Positions 36,630 through 47,249 of a DNA stretch of 64,000 nucleotides are shown piece by piece. Where the stretch lies: NCBI RefSeq assembly GCF_904849725.1, contig NC_058524.1, positions 511,298,263 through 511,362,262 of the forward strand. Reading direction: 5' to 3'. Position 1 is the stretch's first letter. Each line of letters begins with the position of its first letter. The DNA is from Hordeum vulgare subsp. vulgare. Its lineage: Eukaryota; Streptophyta; Magnoliopsida; Poales; Poaceae. The notes under the pieces were generated by a model. That model made no database searches. It was not told the DNA's origin and was given only the letters and a program-made list of their open reading frames with translations. The position numbers and the translations under genes were made by a program.

Positions 36630-37700
36630 TTACCGAAACAGATAAATATCCCTTAGGTATTCCTCCGGAGTTATGGTATTGATAATATTGCTTTCAACAT
36701 TTATGGGAGTACCTGAGATATAATGCTTGATTCTCTGCCCATTTACCACTCTCGGACAATCACCTTCCGTGTTGTTGATCTTGATAGCATCGGAACGATA
36801 TATTTCCTCAACAATATAGGGACCTTCCCATTTAGAGAGAAGCTTGCGTGCAAAAAATCTTAAACGAGAATTATATAGCAAGACATAATCACCTACATTG
36901 AACTCACGCTTTTGTATCCTTTTATCGTGCCACCTCTTAACCTTTTCTTTGAACAACTTGGCATTCTCATATGCCTGAGTTCTCCATTCATCAAGCGAGC
37001 TAATATCAAATAGCCTCTTCTCACCAGCAAGTTTGAAATCAAAGCTGAGCTCTTTGATTGCCCAATAAGCTTTATGATCTAGCTCAAGAGGTAAATGACA
37101 AGTTTTACCGTACACCATTTCGTACGGAGACATGCCCATGGGATTCTTATAGGCAGTTCTATAAGCCCACAGTGCATCATCGAGCTTCTTAGACCAATTC
37201 TTTCTAGACCTGTTGGCAGTCTTTTGCAGAATTAGTTTAATTTCTCTATTGCTTAGCTCTACTTGACCACTGGACTGAGGGTGATAGGGAGACTTAATTC
37301 TATGGTTGACATCGTACTTGGCAAGCGTTTTACGAAAAGCACCATGAATGAAATGTGAACCACCGTCGGTCATTAGATATCTAGGGACTCCAAATCTAGG
37401 GAAAATAACTTCTTTAAGCATCCTGATAGAAGTGTTGTGATCAACAGTACTAGTGGGGATAGCTTCTACCCACTTAGTGACATAATCAACAACAACTAGG
37501 ATATGAGTATACCCGTTGGATTTTGGAAAAGGTTCCATATAATCAAAGCCCGAAACATCAAATGGTTCAATGACAAGTGAATAATTCATAGGCATTTCCT
37601 GACGTTTACCGATATTACCTATTCTTTGACATTCGTCACAAGACAAGACAAACTTACGAACATCCTTAAAGAGAGTGGGCCAATAGAAACCTGATTGCAA
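36630..37700 (-). pseudogene. TE5 integrase
   Basis: A 356-residue frame starting inside the zinc-binding module (SCDECQR near residue 22-28). It includes the core Asp in SGFDYMEPFPKS, Asp in LMTDGGSHF and Glu in GQVELSNREI, then the C-terminal KWEGPYIVEEI. It is 94% or more similar by eye to TE6 integrase. The core is intact but the upstream zinc His residues are separated by a TAG at about 37747. The C-terminus ends about 15 residues earlier than in TE6. Confidence 0.86.
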
Positions 37701-37745
37701 TACCTTGTGTGCAGTTCTACCTCCCGCATGGTGTCCTCCGTAGGC

Positions 37746-39225
37746 CTAAGAGTGACACTTCTGTAGGATCTGTCCCTGTTCATGTTCAGGTACACAACGT
37801 CTAATAACACCATCTACTCCTTCCTTATAAAGGTGAGGATCATCCAAAAAGTAATGTCTCAAGTCAAAGAAGAATTTCTTCATTTGCTGGTATGTGAAAT
37901 TAGGTGGTATATTTTTGGCAACGATATTGTTTGCATAATCAGCATACCACGGTGCACTACGTGAAGCATTGATGACATTCAATTGCTCATCAGGAAAGCT
38001 ATCATCAATAGGTTATGGGTCATCAAGAACATTTTCCAACCTAGACAAGTTATCTGCTACGGGGTTATCAACACCCTTCCTGTTGACAACGTGTAAATCA
38101 AACTCTTGTAGCAAGAGAACCCATCTTATAAGTCTAGGTTTAGCGTCTTTCTTCTCCATGAGGTACTTAACAGCAGCATGATCAGTATGAATAGTGACTT
38201 TGGAATCAACTATGTAAGACCTGAACTTTTCACATGCAAACACGACTGCTAAAAATTCCTTTTGTGTAGTAGCATAGTTTATTTGGGCACTGTCTAGAGT
38301 TTTACTAGCATAGTGAATAACATTCAACTTCTTATCAACTCTTTGCCCTAGGACAACACCAACAGCATAATCACTAGCATCACACATGATTTCAAAAGGT
38401 AAGTTCCAATCAGGTGGTTGAACAATAGGTGCAGTTATCAAGGCATTCTTAAGTATTTCGAAGGCTTCCTCACAATCATCATAAAAAACAAAAGGGATAT
38501 CCTTTTGCAAGAGATTGGTAAGAGGCCTAGAAATCTTAGAGAAGTCTTTAATGAACCTCCTATAGAAACCAACATGACCCAGGAAACTTCTTATACCTTT
38601 GATATCTGTGGGGTATGGCATTTTCTCGATTGCATCAACCTTAGCCTTATCGACTTCAATACCTCTTTCATAAATTTTATGTCCTAAGACGATGCCTTCA
38701 TTAACCAGAAAGTGGCACTTCTCCCAATTCAAGACAAGATTGGTGTCTTTACATCTCTGCAAGACTCGATCAAGGTTGCTGAGGCAATCGTCAAAAGAAG
38801 ACCCGTAAACGAAGAAGTCATCCATGAAAACCTCAACAATCTTTTCACAAAAGTCAGAGAATATAGCCATCATAGATCTTTGAAAGGTGGCGGGTGCATT
38901 GCATAAGCCAAAAGGCATATGTCCATAAGCAAAGGTACCGAAAGGGCAGGTGAAAGTGGTTTTCTCCTGATCAGATTGTGCAACTGGTATTTGGGAGAAA
39001 CCGGAATAACCGTCTAGAAAGCATAAGTGTGTTTTTAGACAGTCTTTCTAGCATTCGGTCGATAAAAGGGAGAGGGTAATGATCTTTCCTAGTGGCTTTA
39101 TTCAATTTCCTAAAATCGATCACCATCCTATAGCCAGTAATAATCCTCTGTGGGATCAATTCATCCTTATCATTAGGGACAACGGTAATACCTCCCTTCT
39201 TAGGGACGCAATGCACCGGACTCAC
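37746..39225 (-). pseudogene. TE5 reverse transcriptase and RNase H (broken)
   Basis: Three open pieces. 38971-39225 has the RT start ([35 protein letters not shown]). 38013-38918 has [22 protein letters not shown] and RNase H ([20 protein letters not shown]). 37746-37982 has the linker and the start of the integrase zinc module. A two-base loss near 39025-39040 shifts frame between the first two, a TAA near 38013 ends the second, and a TAG near 37747 ends the third. A one-base gain near 39283 separates RT from the gag-protease frame. The catalytic Asp pair is kept. Confidence 0.85.
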
Positions 39226-39232
39226 CCAATCA

Positions 39233-41359
39233 CTATGAGCAACATGATAGATAATACCCGCTTCCGGGAGCTTTAATATTTCTTTTTCTTACTACCTCTT
39301 TCATCTTAGGATTTAATCTTCGTTGATGATCAGCAACTGGTTTGGAATCAGGATCAGTCTTAATCTTGTGCTGGCATAGAGTGGGACTAATGCCCTTAAG
39401 ATCATCAAGAGTATATCCAGTAGCAGCACGGTGTTTCCTCAGAGTTTTTAGTAACTTCTTTTCTTCATGCTCTGAGAGGCTAGCACTAATTATGACAGGA
39501 TATATCTCTTTTTCATCAAGATAATCATACTTAAGAGTATCAGGCAACTGTTTAAGCTCGAACACAGGATCACCCTTTGGTGGGGGTGGATCCCCAAGCA
39601 GTTCAACAAGCAAATTATTCTTAAGGATAGGATATTGTTCTAAGATAACTCTATCTATCTCATCCCTTTCATCCATATACATATCATTTTCATGCTCAAG
39701 CAAGTATTGCTCTAAGGGATTAGCAGGAGGCATGGCAATAGAAGCTAAGGCAATAGTTTCATCCTTACTAGGCAACTCTTTTTCATGAGGTTGTCTACCA
39801 AACTTGGAGAAATTGAACTCGTGTGACACGCCTTCAAAGCCAACAGTGACAATTTGCTTCTCACAGTCAATATGAGCATTGACAGTATTGAGAAAAGGTA
39901 TACCAAATATGATGGGACAAAAGCTATCTTGTGTGGTAGCTAGAACGAGGAAATCAGCAGGATACTTCGTTTTACCACACAAGGCTTTAACATCCCTAAC
40001 AATTCCCACAGGGCAGATAGTATCTCTATTGGCAAGCTGAATAGTGACATCAATAGGCTCTATCTCAACAGGTGCAATCTCATCTTTAATTTCATCATAT
40101 AAGGATTGAGGGATTGCACTAACACTAGCACCCACGTCACATAAACCATGATAATAATGATCTCCTATCTTAAAAGAAACAACAGGCGTGCCAACAACAG
40201 ACCTATGTTTGTCTCTAGCGTGTGGTTTAGCAATTCTAGCAGCATCTTCACAGAAGTGAATATTATGGCCATCAACATTGTCGGACAGGAGATCTTTGAT
40301 AATAGCAACGCTAGGTTCAACTCTAATTTGCTCAGGGGGTGTAGGTGTTATAATGTAGCCCCTACGTAGGATAGTTGAAGCTTTAGAATGATCCTTTACC
40401 CTAACAGGGAAAGGTGGTTTCTCAATGTAAGCACTCGGAACAATAGGATCATTATAGGCAATGACTTTCTCTTCAACTGGATTGGGTTGAACTACATTGA
40501 CTTCTAAGGGAGGATGATATTTAAACCACTTCTCTTTGGGGAGATCAATATGAGCAGCAAATGATTCACACAATGAAGCTACTATCTCAGAGTCAAGTCC
40601 ATACTTAGCGCTAAAATCACAAAAAGCATTTGTTTCAACAAAAGATTTAACGCGATCAAACTTGAAATTCATACCTGACTTCTTACCTTCATCAAGCTCC
40701 CAATCTTTAGAGTTGCGTTTAATTCTTTCCAATAAATTCCATTTGAAGTCAATCTCTCTCTTTATAAAAGAACCGGTACAAGAAGTGTCAAGCATGGTGC
40801 GATCATCATGAGAAAGCCGAGCATAGAAGTTCTGAATGTTAATTTCTCTCGAGAGCTCATGGTTGGGGCATGAATATAACATTGATTTAAGCCTCCCCCA
40901 AGCTTGAGCGATGCTTTCTCTGCCACAAGGCCAAAAATTATAAATATAATTCCGATCACGATGTACTAAATGCATAGGATAAAACTTTTGATGAAATTCC
41001 AATTTCAACCGATTGTAGTTCCATGATCCAGTATCATCACATAGCCTATACCATGTCAACGCCTTATCCCTCAAAGATAAGGGAAAGACCTTCTTTTTGA
41101 CCTCATCCTCAGGCAAACCTGCAAGCTTAAATAAACCACAAACTTCATCTACATAGATTAGATGCAAGTCTGGATGTGATGTTCCATCTCCTATAAAAGG
41201 ATTAGCCAGCAGTTTCTCAAGCATACCCGAAGGAAATTCAAAGCAATTATTTCCAGTAGGTGCAGCAGGTTGTGGACCAACTCTTTGTGCTTCCGTTCGA
41301 GGTGAAGATACCCCGAAAAAGCCCCTCAAAGGATTAGTTTCCATAGTGACAAGTGACAA
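39233..41359 (-). CDS. TE5 Gag-protease polyprotein
   Basis: This 708-residue frame is the longest intact Gypsy frame here. It starts MSLVTMETNPLRGFFG. The Gag core covers about residues 50-230 (ANPFIGDGTSHPDLHL, QAWGRLKSMLYSCPNHE, ERIKRNSKDWELDE). The protease motif DVGASVSAIP is at about 408-417 and CPIIFGIPFLNT follows. The frame runs into the linker before RT and then leaves the reading frame near 39283. No CCHC zinc knuckle is visible between Gag core and protease. It would make Gag and protease but no RT. The start was chosen because TE6 keeps the same Met and spacing to the PBS. Confidence 0.85.
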   Translation of the reverse strand: MSLVTMETNPLRGFFGVSSPRTEAQRVGPQPAAPTGNNCFEFPSGMLEKLLANPFIGDGTSHPDLHLIYVDEVCGLFKLAGLPEDEVKKKVFPLSLRDKALTWYRLCDDTGSWNYNRLKLEFHQKFYPMHLVHRDRNYIYNFWPCGRESIAQAWGRLKSMLYSCPNHELSREINIQNFYARLSHDDRTMLDTSCTGSFIKREIDFKWNLLERIKRNSKDWELDEGKKSGMNFKFDRVKSFVETNAFCDFSAKYGLDSEIVASLCESFAAHIDLPKEKWFKYHPPLEVNVVQPNPVEEKVIAYNDPIVPSAYIEKPPFPVRVKDHSKASTILRRGYIITPTPPEQIRVEPSVAIIKDLLSDNVDGHNIHFCEDAARIAKPHARDKHRSVVGTPVVSFKIGDHYYHGLCDVGASVSAIPQSLYDEIKDEIAPVEIEPIDVTIQLANRDTICPVGIVRDVKALCGKTKYPADFLVLATTQDSFCPIIFGIPFLNTVNAHIDCEKQIVTVGFEGVSHEFNFSKFGRQPHEKELPSKDETIALASIAMPPANPLEQYLLEHENDMYMDERDEIDRVILEQYPILKNNLLVELLGDPPPPKGDPVFELKQLPDTLKYDYLDEKEIYPVIISASLSEHEEKKLLKTLRKHRAATGYTLDDLKGISPTLCQHKIKTDPDSKPVADHQRRLNPKMKEVVRKRNIKAPGSGYYLSCCS

Positions 41360-41421
41360 TAAATTTCAGCACACTATATGAATGTTTACTTATCAAGTTC
41401 CACTTACCAAAGGCGCTTCAC

Positions 41422-41439
41422 TCCCCGGCAACAACGCCA
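41422..41439 (-). other. TE5 primer-binding site, tRNA-Asp type
   Basis: On the minus strand this reads TGGCGTTGTTGCCGGGGA, two bases off the complement of the tRNA-Asp 3' end, 11 bp inside the 5' LTR. Confidence 0.83.
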
Positions 41440-41450
41440 GAAAAGAGTCT

Positions 41451-42965
41451 TGATGACCCACAAGTATAGGGGATCTATCGTAGTCCTTTCGATAAGTAAG
41501 AGTGTCGAACCCAACGAGGAGCAGAAGGATCTGACAAGTGGTTTTCAGCAAGGTAATATCTGCAAGCACTGAAATTATCGGTAACAAGTAGTTGTGTGGT
41601 GAGATGATTCGTAGCAAGCAACAAGTAACAAAAGTATCAACGGTACAACAAAGTGGCCCAATCCCTTTTGTATCAAGGGATAAGCCTGGACAAAGTCTTA
41701 TAGGAGGTAAAACGCTCCCGAGGACACATGGGAATTTATGTCAAGCTAGTTTTCATCATGTTCATATGATTTGCGTTCGTTACTTTGATAGTTTGATATG
41801 TGGGTGGACCGGCGCTTGGGTACTGCACTTACTTGGATAAGCATACCACTTATGATTAACCCCTCTCGCAAGCATCCGCAACTATGAAATAAGAATTAAG
41901 ACAAAGTCTAACCATAGCATTAAACTAGTGGATCCGAATCAACCCCTTATGAAGCAACGCATAAACTAGGGTTTAAGCTTCTGTCACTCTAGCAACCCAT
42001 CATCTACTTACTACTTCCCAATGCCTTCCTCTAGGCCCAAATAATGGTGAAGTGTTATGTAGTCGACGTTCACATAACACCACTAGAGGAAAAACAACAT
42101 ACAACACATCAAAAAATCGAACGAATACCAAATTCACATGACTACTTATAGCTTGACTTATCCCATGTCCTCAGGAACAAAAGTAACTACTCGCAAAGCA
42201 TAATCATATTCATGACCAGAGAGGTAATGAGTAGCATCAAGGATCTGAACATAAACTCTTCCACCAAGTAATCCAACTAGCATCAACTACAAAGAGTAAT
42301 TAACACTACTAGCAACCTTACAAGTACCAATCGGAGTCGCGAGACGGAGATTGGTTACAAGAGATGAACTAGGGTTTGGATATGAAATGGTGCTGATGAA
42401 GATGTTGATGGTGATGAGTCCCCTCCGATGAGAGGAGTGTTGGTGATGACGATGGCGATGATTTCCCCCTCCGGGAGGGAAGTTTCCCCGGCAGGATCGT
42501 CCTGCCGGAGCTCTAGATTGGTTCTGCTCAAGTTCCGCCTCGTGGCGGCGGCGAATCCTCCGAAAAGCCTCCTCCTGATTTTTTCCAGACCGAAACCCTT
42601 CTTGTAGCAAAAGGGGGGGAGCCAGAGGGCCAGATGGGAGCCCACAAGCCCCCTAGGCACGGCCAGGGGTGGTGGCCGCGCTTGGCCCCCTGCTGGCGCC
42701 CCTCCCGTACTTCTTCGGCCTAGTATTTTTTATAAATCCCCAAAAAAATCCACGTTGATTTTCACGGCTTTTGGAGTTGCGCAGAATAGGCATCTCAAAC
42801 TTGCTCCTTTTTCAGGCCAGAATTCCAGCTGCCGGCATTCTCCCTCTTCATGTAAACCTTGCAAAATAAGAGAGAAAAGGCATAAGTATTGTACCGTGAA
42901 GTGTAATAACAGCCCAAAGAGCGATAAATATCAACATGAAAGCATGATGCAAAATGGACATATCA
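41451..42965 (-). repeat. TE5 5' LTR
   Basis: 1515 bp, starting TGATGACCCACAAG and ending GGACATATCA on the plus strand. TSD copy TAGTG follows at 42966. It pairs with 22563-24085. Confidence 0.92.
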
Positions 42966-43099
42966 TAGTGTGCACAACTTATAATGACTAGTCGGAAAAT
43001 TATAGGTATAAAAGAGTGATATAATTAAAACTTTCATGTAGATCAGTGAATATGATTTGTGTGACTTAATTATATTGATGTAGTAACATGAAAGGGTAT
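42966..43099 (+). mobile_element. TE4 internal region, resumed after TE5
   Basis: After the second TAGTG, the sequence AAAACTTTCATGTAGATCA matches the TE8 internal region near 49276 (AAAACTTTCATGAAGATCA). This shows that TE4 and TE8 are related and that TE5 split TE4. It ends where the next LTR starts. The rest of the TE4 internal region and a certain 3' LTR were not found. Confidence 0.65.
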
Positions 43100-43568
43100 T
43101 GTCGGTGTCAAAACCGGCTGATCTCGATTAGGGGGTCCGAACTGTGGATCTTGGATTGAAGGGTAACAAGGGACGAAGGAGACGATGTTTACCCAGGTTC
43201 AGGCCCTCTTGATGGAGGTAAAACCCTATGTCCTGCTCTTATTGTTATTGATGAAGTAGTACGGAGTACAATGTTGATCTACCTCGAGATTGACTATTGT
43301 GGGGGAAACTCTAATCATAATAAGATTAATGTGTCCTACGAACTATGAACCCTTGTTTATATAGATACCAAGGGTGCTAGGGTGACACAAAGTCGGTTAC
43401 AATAACGAAGGAATATGCCAGTTACTATATCGCCTTGGATTGTATGCCAAGTCTTCAGAAGAATCCATCTTGATTCCGATGCCTCCAATGATGATCGAAC
43501 AGGCCCAGGAGTCCGATCCACGAGAATATATAGGTGGCCCGAGGACTCCTTAGTCCCGTACTCCCTCA
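43100..43568 (-). repeat. TE7 3' LTR of another Gypsy family (469 bp)
   Basis: On the plus strand it starts TGTCGGTGTCAAAACCGGC and ends GTACTCCCTCA. On the minus strand the ends are TGAGGGAGT..GACACCGACA, a common Triticeae Gypsy LTR. The minus-strand purine run GGTCGGGGGCTAG just right of it is a PPT, so the internal part lies to the right and the element is on the minus strand. The other LTR is absent from this window. Confidence 0.7.
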
Positions 43569-43700
43569 CTAGCCCCCGACCTTGCCTCCAATGCCGAAAC
43601 CTTCAACCTCAGGTTGCTTCACAAAGACTTTGACTTGCGAGGCGAGTTCTTCTCTTTCTTTAACCGACGATAGTTTGGCTGTCGATGACCTTCCTTCCTT

Positions 43701-43740
<40 letters not shown>

Positions 43741-44212
43741 CACACTCTCTCTCACACACACACGCACACACACACACACACACATATATGTATACATAAA
43801 AAAATTCAATTTACACGTCGATCGTTCGACCGTGAATAGTGTCTTTTCCTCCTCTATCCGAAAGGTCGCGGGTGGTCAAGGCCTATAACCTTTTATGAAT
43901 GAGCGGTTCCAGACCGTTTTTACTAACATGTTCCATCACGGAGATTGTGTCCCTATTTTCCAGGGATATGGTTTGTGATTTGGGTTATCCCATGCGGCCA
44001 TAACCGCATGATTTTATCAGGAAACAACTGAGTTCGCAACGCAGTGGTGGGCCTCTTGGTATCTTAGCAAGCCATAGAAGGTAAAACCACCACCGGAACC
44101 GCCTCACGCTCCTCAAATCTTTCAACATCGTCACTATTCCCTACCTCCAAAGCTCCAGTGCTCAACCCTTCCTTCGCCTCTCATACTTTCGAATCCCTCG
44201 ATCAATCCGGCG
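43569..44212 (-). mobile_element. TE7 internal region, with a CA microsatellite
   Basis: PPT side of TE7. It holds a CA/CT simple repeat at 43703-43784 and otherwise no recognisable coding sequence. Its plus strand runs into the antisense ORF at 44213. Confidence 0.55.
43703..43784 (+). repeat. (CA)n microsatellite with CT interruptions
   Basis: About 80 bp of mostly CA dinucleotides with CACTCACACTCTCTCTC in the middle and ACATATATG at the end. Open frames reading Thr-His repeats here are artefacts of the repeat. Confidence 0.95.
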
Positions 44213-44761
44213 ATGGCCAGCTCAGGCTCCAAGGGCAAGTGGGAGGCCTCCTCCATCACTGAGAAGGACATCCTGGAGCTGAAGAGCTCTGGTTACCTAC
44301 TGGAGAATATAGTCCATCGTGCTCCCAAGAAGGATCAAATTATCCCCACACCAAAAGATGGGGAGAGAGTAGTCTTTATTCATCATTTTCTTCGGGGTTT
44401 AGGTTTTCCCCTCCACCCCTTTGTTTGGGGCGTCATGTTCTATTACGGGTTTGATTTCCATCATCTCCCTCCAAACTCCATTACCCACCACTCAGCCTTC
44501 ATCATAATCTGCGAGGCATTTTTGCGGGTCCAACCCTACTTCGACCTATGGCTGAAGGTTCTCAGTGTCAAGCCTAAGGTCGTCAACAGCGAGCAGGCTG
44601 ACTGTAGAGGGGCGATGATCTGCAAGATTTCTGGGGCCAAATGGCTAAAGGGCACATTCATTGATAGTGTCAAGGCATGGCAAAAAGAGTGGTTCTACAT
44701 CACCAGTAATTCTCTCCTATATATTGAAATAGTTTGGACAAGTAGATTGATATTTCTTTAG
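44213..44761 (+). pseudogene. Transposase_28-like (putative gypsy type transposon) ORF, N-terminal part
   Basis: This 182-residue frame starts MASSGSKGKWEASSIT. It holds FIHHFLRGLGFPLHPFVWG, YYGFDFHHLPPNSI, a FIIICEAFL stretch and VKAWQKEWFYIT. This matches what I recall of the Pfam family Transposase_28, found in plant Ty3/Gypsy elements of the Tat lineage as an extra ORF, often antisense and between integrase and the 3' LTR. Here it is antisense to TE7 and about 0.65 kb from its 3' LTR, the expected place. Similarity stops after WFYIT near 44706, where the sequence changes and the frame ends in unrelated residues, so only the N-terminal part survives. Biochemical role is unknown. Confidence 0.68.
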
Positions 44762-44789
44762 TGAGAGAGGTGTGTTGTAGTAGGTTTAA

Positions 44790-45496
44790 CATGGCGAATT
44801 TCTATATCCCAAAGACAGAAGGGGACAAGATGCGTCTTTGTGTTGCTGCAACTAAGGATAACACGATGGGAGTTTATTGATATTGCTTGAGCTTACTTTG
44901 TCTACATCATGTCATCGTTCACCATGCATTACTCTGTTTTACTTAATACTCTAGATGCATGCTGGATAGCGGTTGATGAGTGGAGTAATAGTAATAGGTG
45001 CAGGCAGGAGTGAGCCTATTTGTTTATGGACGTGATGCCTATGTACACATGATAATTGGCGTGAATATCGCATAACTATCCGCTTTTCTATCAATTGCTC
45101 AACAATACTTTGTTTACCCACCGTATGTTGTTTTCATGAGAGATGCCATTAGGGAAAACAATGCCCCCCGGTTCTATTCACCATATATTTACAAAACCTT
45201 CAGTACCTTGCTGCCATTTACTTGTTTTCATTTTATTTTGCAATTTACAATTATCTATAATTATCTACACACCTCACTTGGTTGCAAATAACGAGACCAA
45301 GCGAATTGACAACCCTCTTGCCCTCTTTGGGTGCAAGTTGTTTTTATTTTGTGTGCATCCATTGAAGATGGTTGTGATTTATATTCCTATTGGTTCGATA
45401 AACATTGGTTTCATAACTAAGGGAAATACTTGCCAACATTGTGTTGTGATAATCCATTTGTCTTTCCCAACGCAGATCACAAGTATCACAGAGTTC
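44790..45496 (+). mobile_element. Sabrina-like LTR fragment
   Basis: The fragment matches the middle and end of the TE8 LTR group: GATGCATGCTGGATAGCGGTTG near 44955, then the GTTCGATAAACATTGG and AGGGAAATACTTGCC end stretches. It lacks the first half of an LTR and joins TE7 directly. It ends at AGTTC, the left TSD of TE8. Whether it is TE4's own 3' LTR cannot be decided; it looks too divergent from 20466-20628. Confidence 0.6.
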
Positions 45497-47019
45497 TGAT
45501 ACGTCTCCAATGTATCTATAATTTTTGATTGTTCCATGCTGTTATACTATCATTCTTGGATGTTCTATAATCATTTTATAGCAACTTTATATCATTTTTT
45601 GGGACTAACCTATTGACATAGTGCCTAGTGCTAGTTGTTTTTTTGCTGTTTTTTCTTCACGGAAAATCCATGTCAGATGAGGCCCAATTGCCACGAGACT
45701 TTACGGAGATTTTTTGGACCAAAAGGAAACTTGGGAGCCAAGAATGAGCAGCAGACGAGGACCAAGGGGGGGGGGGCGCTAGACATCAGGGCGTGCCAGA
45801 GGCCCCTCGCGTGGCCTCGTGTCTTGTGTGGCCCTCGGGCACCTCCTCCACTACTTGTGAGCTGTATAAATACCCCAATATTCAGAAAAGCCTAGAGGAG
45901 CCTACGAAAAACCGTTTCAACCACCGCAAGTTCCACAACCACGAAATCCAATCTAGAGCCTATTCCAAAGAGGAACACGTCCGATGATGCGTGAATAGTT
46001 CATATGAGACCTACAGACCCGTAGGCAGTAGCTAGATGGCTTTCTCTCTCATTTTGTTTCTCAATACAATGGTCTCTTGGAGATCCATATGATGGAACTC
46101 TTTATTTTGCGGTATGTTTGTTGGGATCCGATGAATTGTGAGTTTATGATCAGATCTATGAAAACATATTCATGCTTGATTATTGTAGCCTCCTATTTCT
46201 TCTCCTATATTTGGCTTTTGTGTGGCCAACTTGATCTTTTATCTTGCAATGGGAAGAGGTGCTTTGTGATAGGTTCGATCTTGCGGTGCACACTCTCACT
46301 GATAGAAAGAGACATGACACACATGTGTTGTTGCTATCAAGGATAAAACGAAGGGGTCTATTCCTACATGAATAGATCTTGTCTACGTCATGTCATCATT
46401 CTTAAGGCATTGCTCCATTTCTCCTTGAACTCAATACACTAGATGCATGTTGGATAGCGGTCGATGTGTGGAGTAATAGAAGTAGATGCACGCAGAAGTC
46501 GGTGTACTTATCTTGGACGTGATGCCTATATACATGATCATTCTCTTGAATATCTTTATTATTTGTTGCTCTTCTATCAATTGCCCAATAGTAATTTGTC
46601 TACCCATTGTTTGCTATTTCTCGAGAGAATCCACTAGTGAAACCTACGGCCATCGGGTCTACTTCACACCATTTGTTTGCGATCTCTACTTTGCTATTTG
46701 TGTTTCTTCTTTACTTGCTCTTTTGTTTTCAGATCCATATTATCAAAAAAACCAAAAATAACTTATTGTGTTCGATTAGCTAGCATTCTTATTTACATCT
46801 ATCAATCTATCCTTACTTTACCCATGAGGGATTGACAACCCCTCCACTCGTTGGGTCGTGAGGATTTGCTATTTTCGTGCAGGCGCTGCTTACATAGTTT
46901 TGTGGTTCTTCCTACTGGATTGATACCTTGGTTTCTTAACTGGGGGAAATACTTGCTATCGCTGTGCTACATCACCCTTTAAGCTTGGAGGGAAACTAAT
47001 GCATCAGCGAGGAGTAGCA
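45497..47019 (+). repeat. TE8 5' LTR
   Basis: 1523 bp, starting TGATACGTCTCCAATG and ending GAGGAGTAGCA. A TATA box TATAAATA lies at 45865-45872, and the same box is kept in the other LTR at 50885-50892. A run of nine G at 45770-45778 is unusual for these LTRs. Confidence 0.92.
45865..45872 (+). promoter_or_regulatory. Probable TATA box of TE8 5' LTR
   Basis: TATAAATA, about 370 bp into the LTR, followed by CCCCAATATT. It is conserved in the 3' LTR. It would start genomic RNA inside the LTR, as in other LTR elements. Confidence 0.6.
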
Positions 47020-47026
47020 AGATTTT

Positions 47027-47043
47027 TGGCGCCGTTGTCGGGA
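47027..47043 (+). other. TE8 primer-binding site, tRNA-Asp type
   Basis: TGGCGCCGTTGTCGGGA, complementary to the tRNA-Asp 3' end with one mismatch, begins 7 bp after the LTR. Confidence 0.85.
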
Positions 47044-47249
47044 AGATCAGGTCAAGATCTATTAGGTTCCTACACACAAATCCCATCTCCTTGCAATTAC
47101 ATTCTTTGCCACCTGCCTCTCGTTTTCCTCTCCCCCACTTCACAAAAATATTTGCCTTCTTTCTGTTTGCCTTTATCTCGCTTGCTTGATTCTATTGCCT
47201 TCATGTCCACGCTCGAAAGCAGCAAAATAAAGAGGAAAAGTAAAGACAT

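Larger units (their letters stand above)
22563..42965 (-). mobile_element. TE5: Athila-lineage Gypsy retrotransposon (outer copy)
   Basis: LTRs lie at 22563-24085 and 41451-42965, and the flanking TAGTG (22558-22562 and 42966-42970) is a perfect TSD. On the minus strand the order is 5' LTR, tRNA-Asp PBS (41422-41439), gag-protease (39233-41359), RT/RNase H (broken, about 37746-39225), integrase (36630-37700), accessory coiled-coil ORF (35803-36319, broken), non-coding block, PPT (24086-24099), 3' LTR. The order PR-RT-RH-IN is Ty3/Gypsy, and the tRNA-Asp PBS with the DVGASV protease motif fits Athila. TE6 interrupts it. Without TE6 and one TSD copy it is about 10.2 kb. The LTR type may be the Triticeae family Fatima (recall only). 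Confidence 0.92.

Noticed and set aside
43582..43888. Thr-His repeat open frames
   Set aside because: Translation of the CA microsatellite at 43703-43784.
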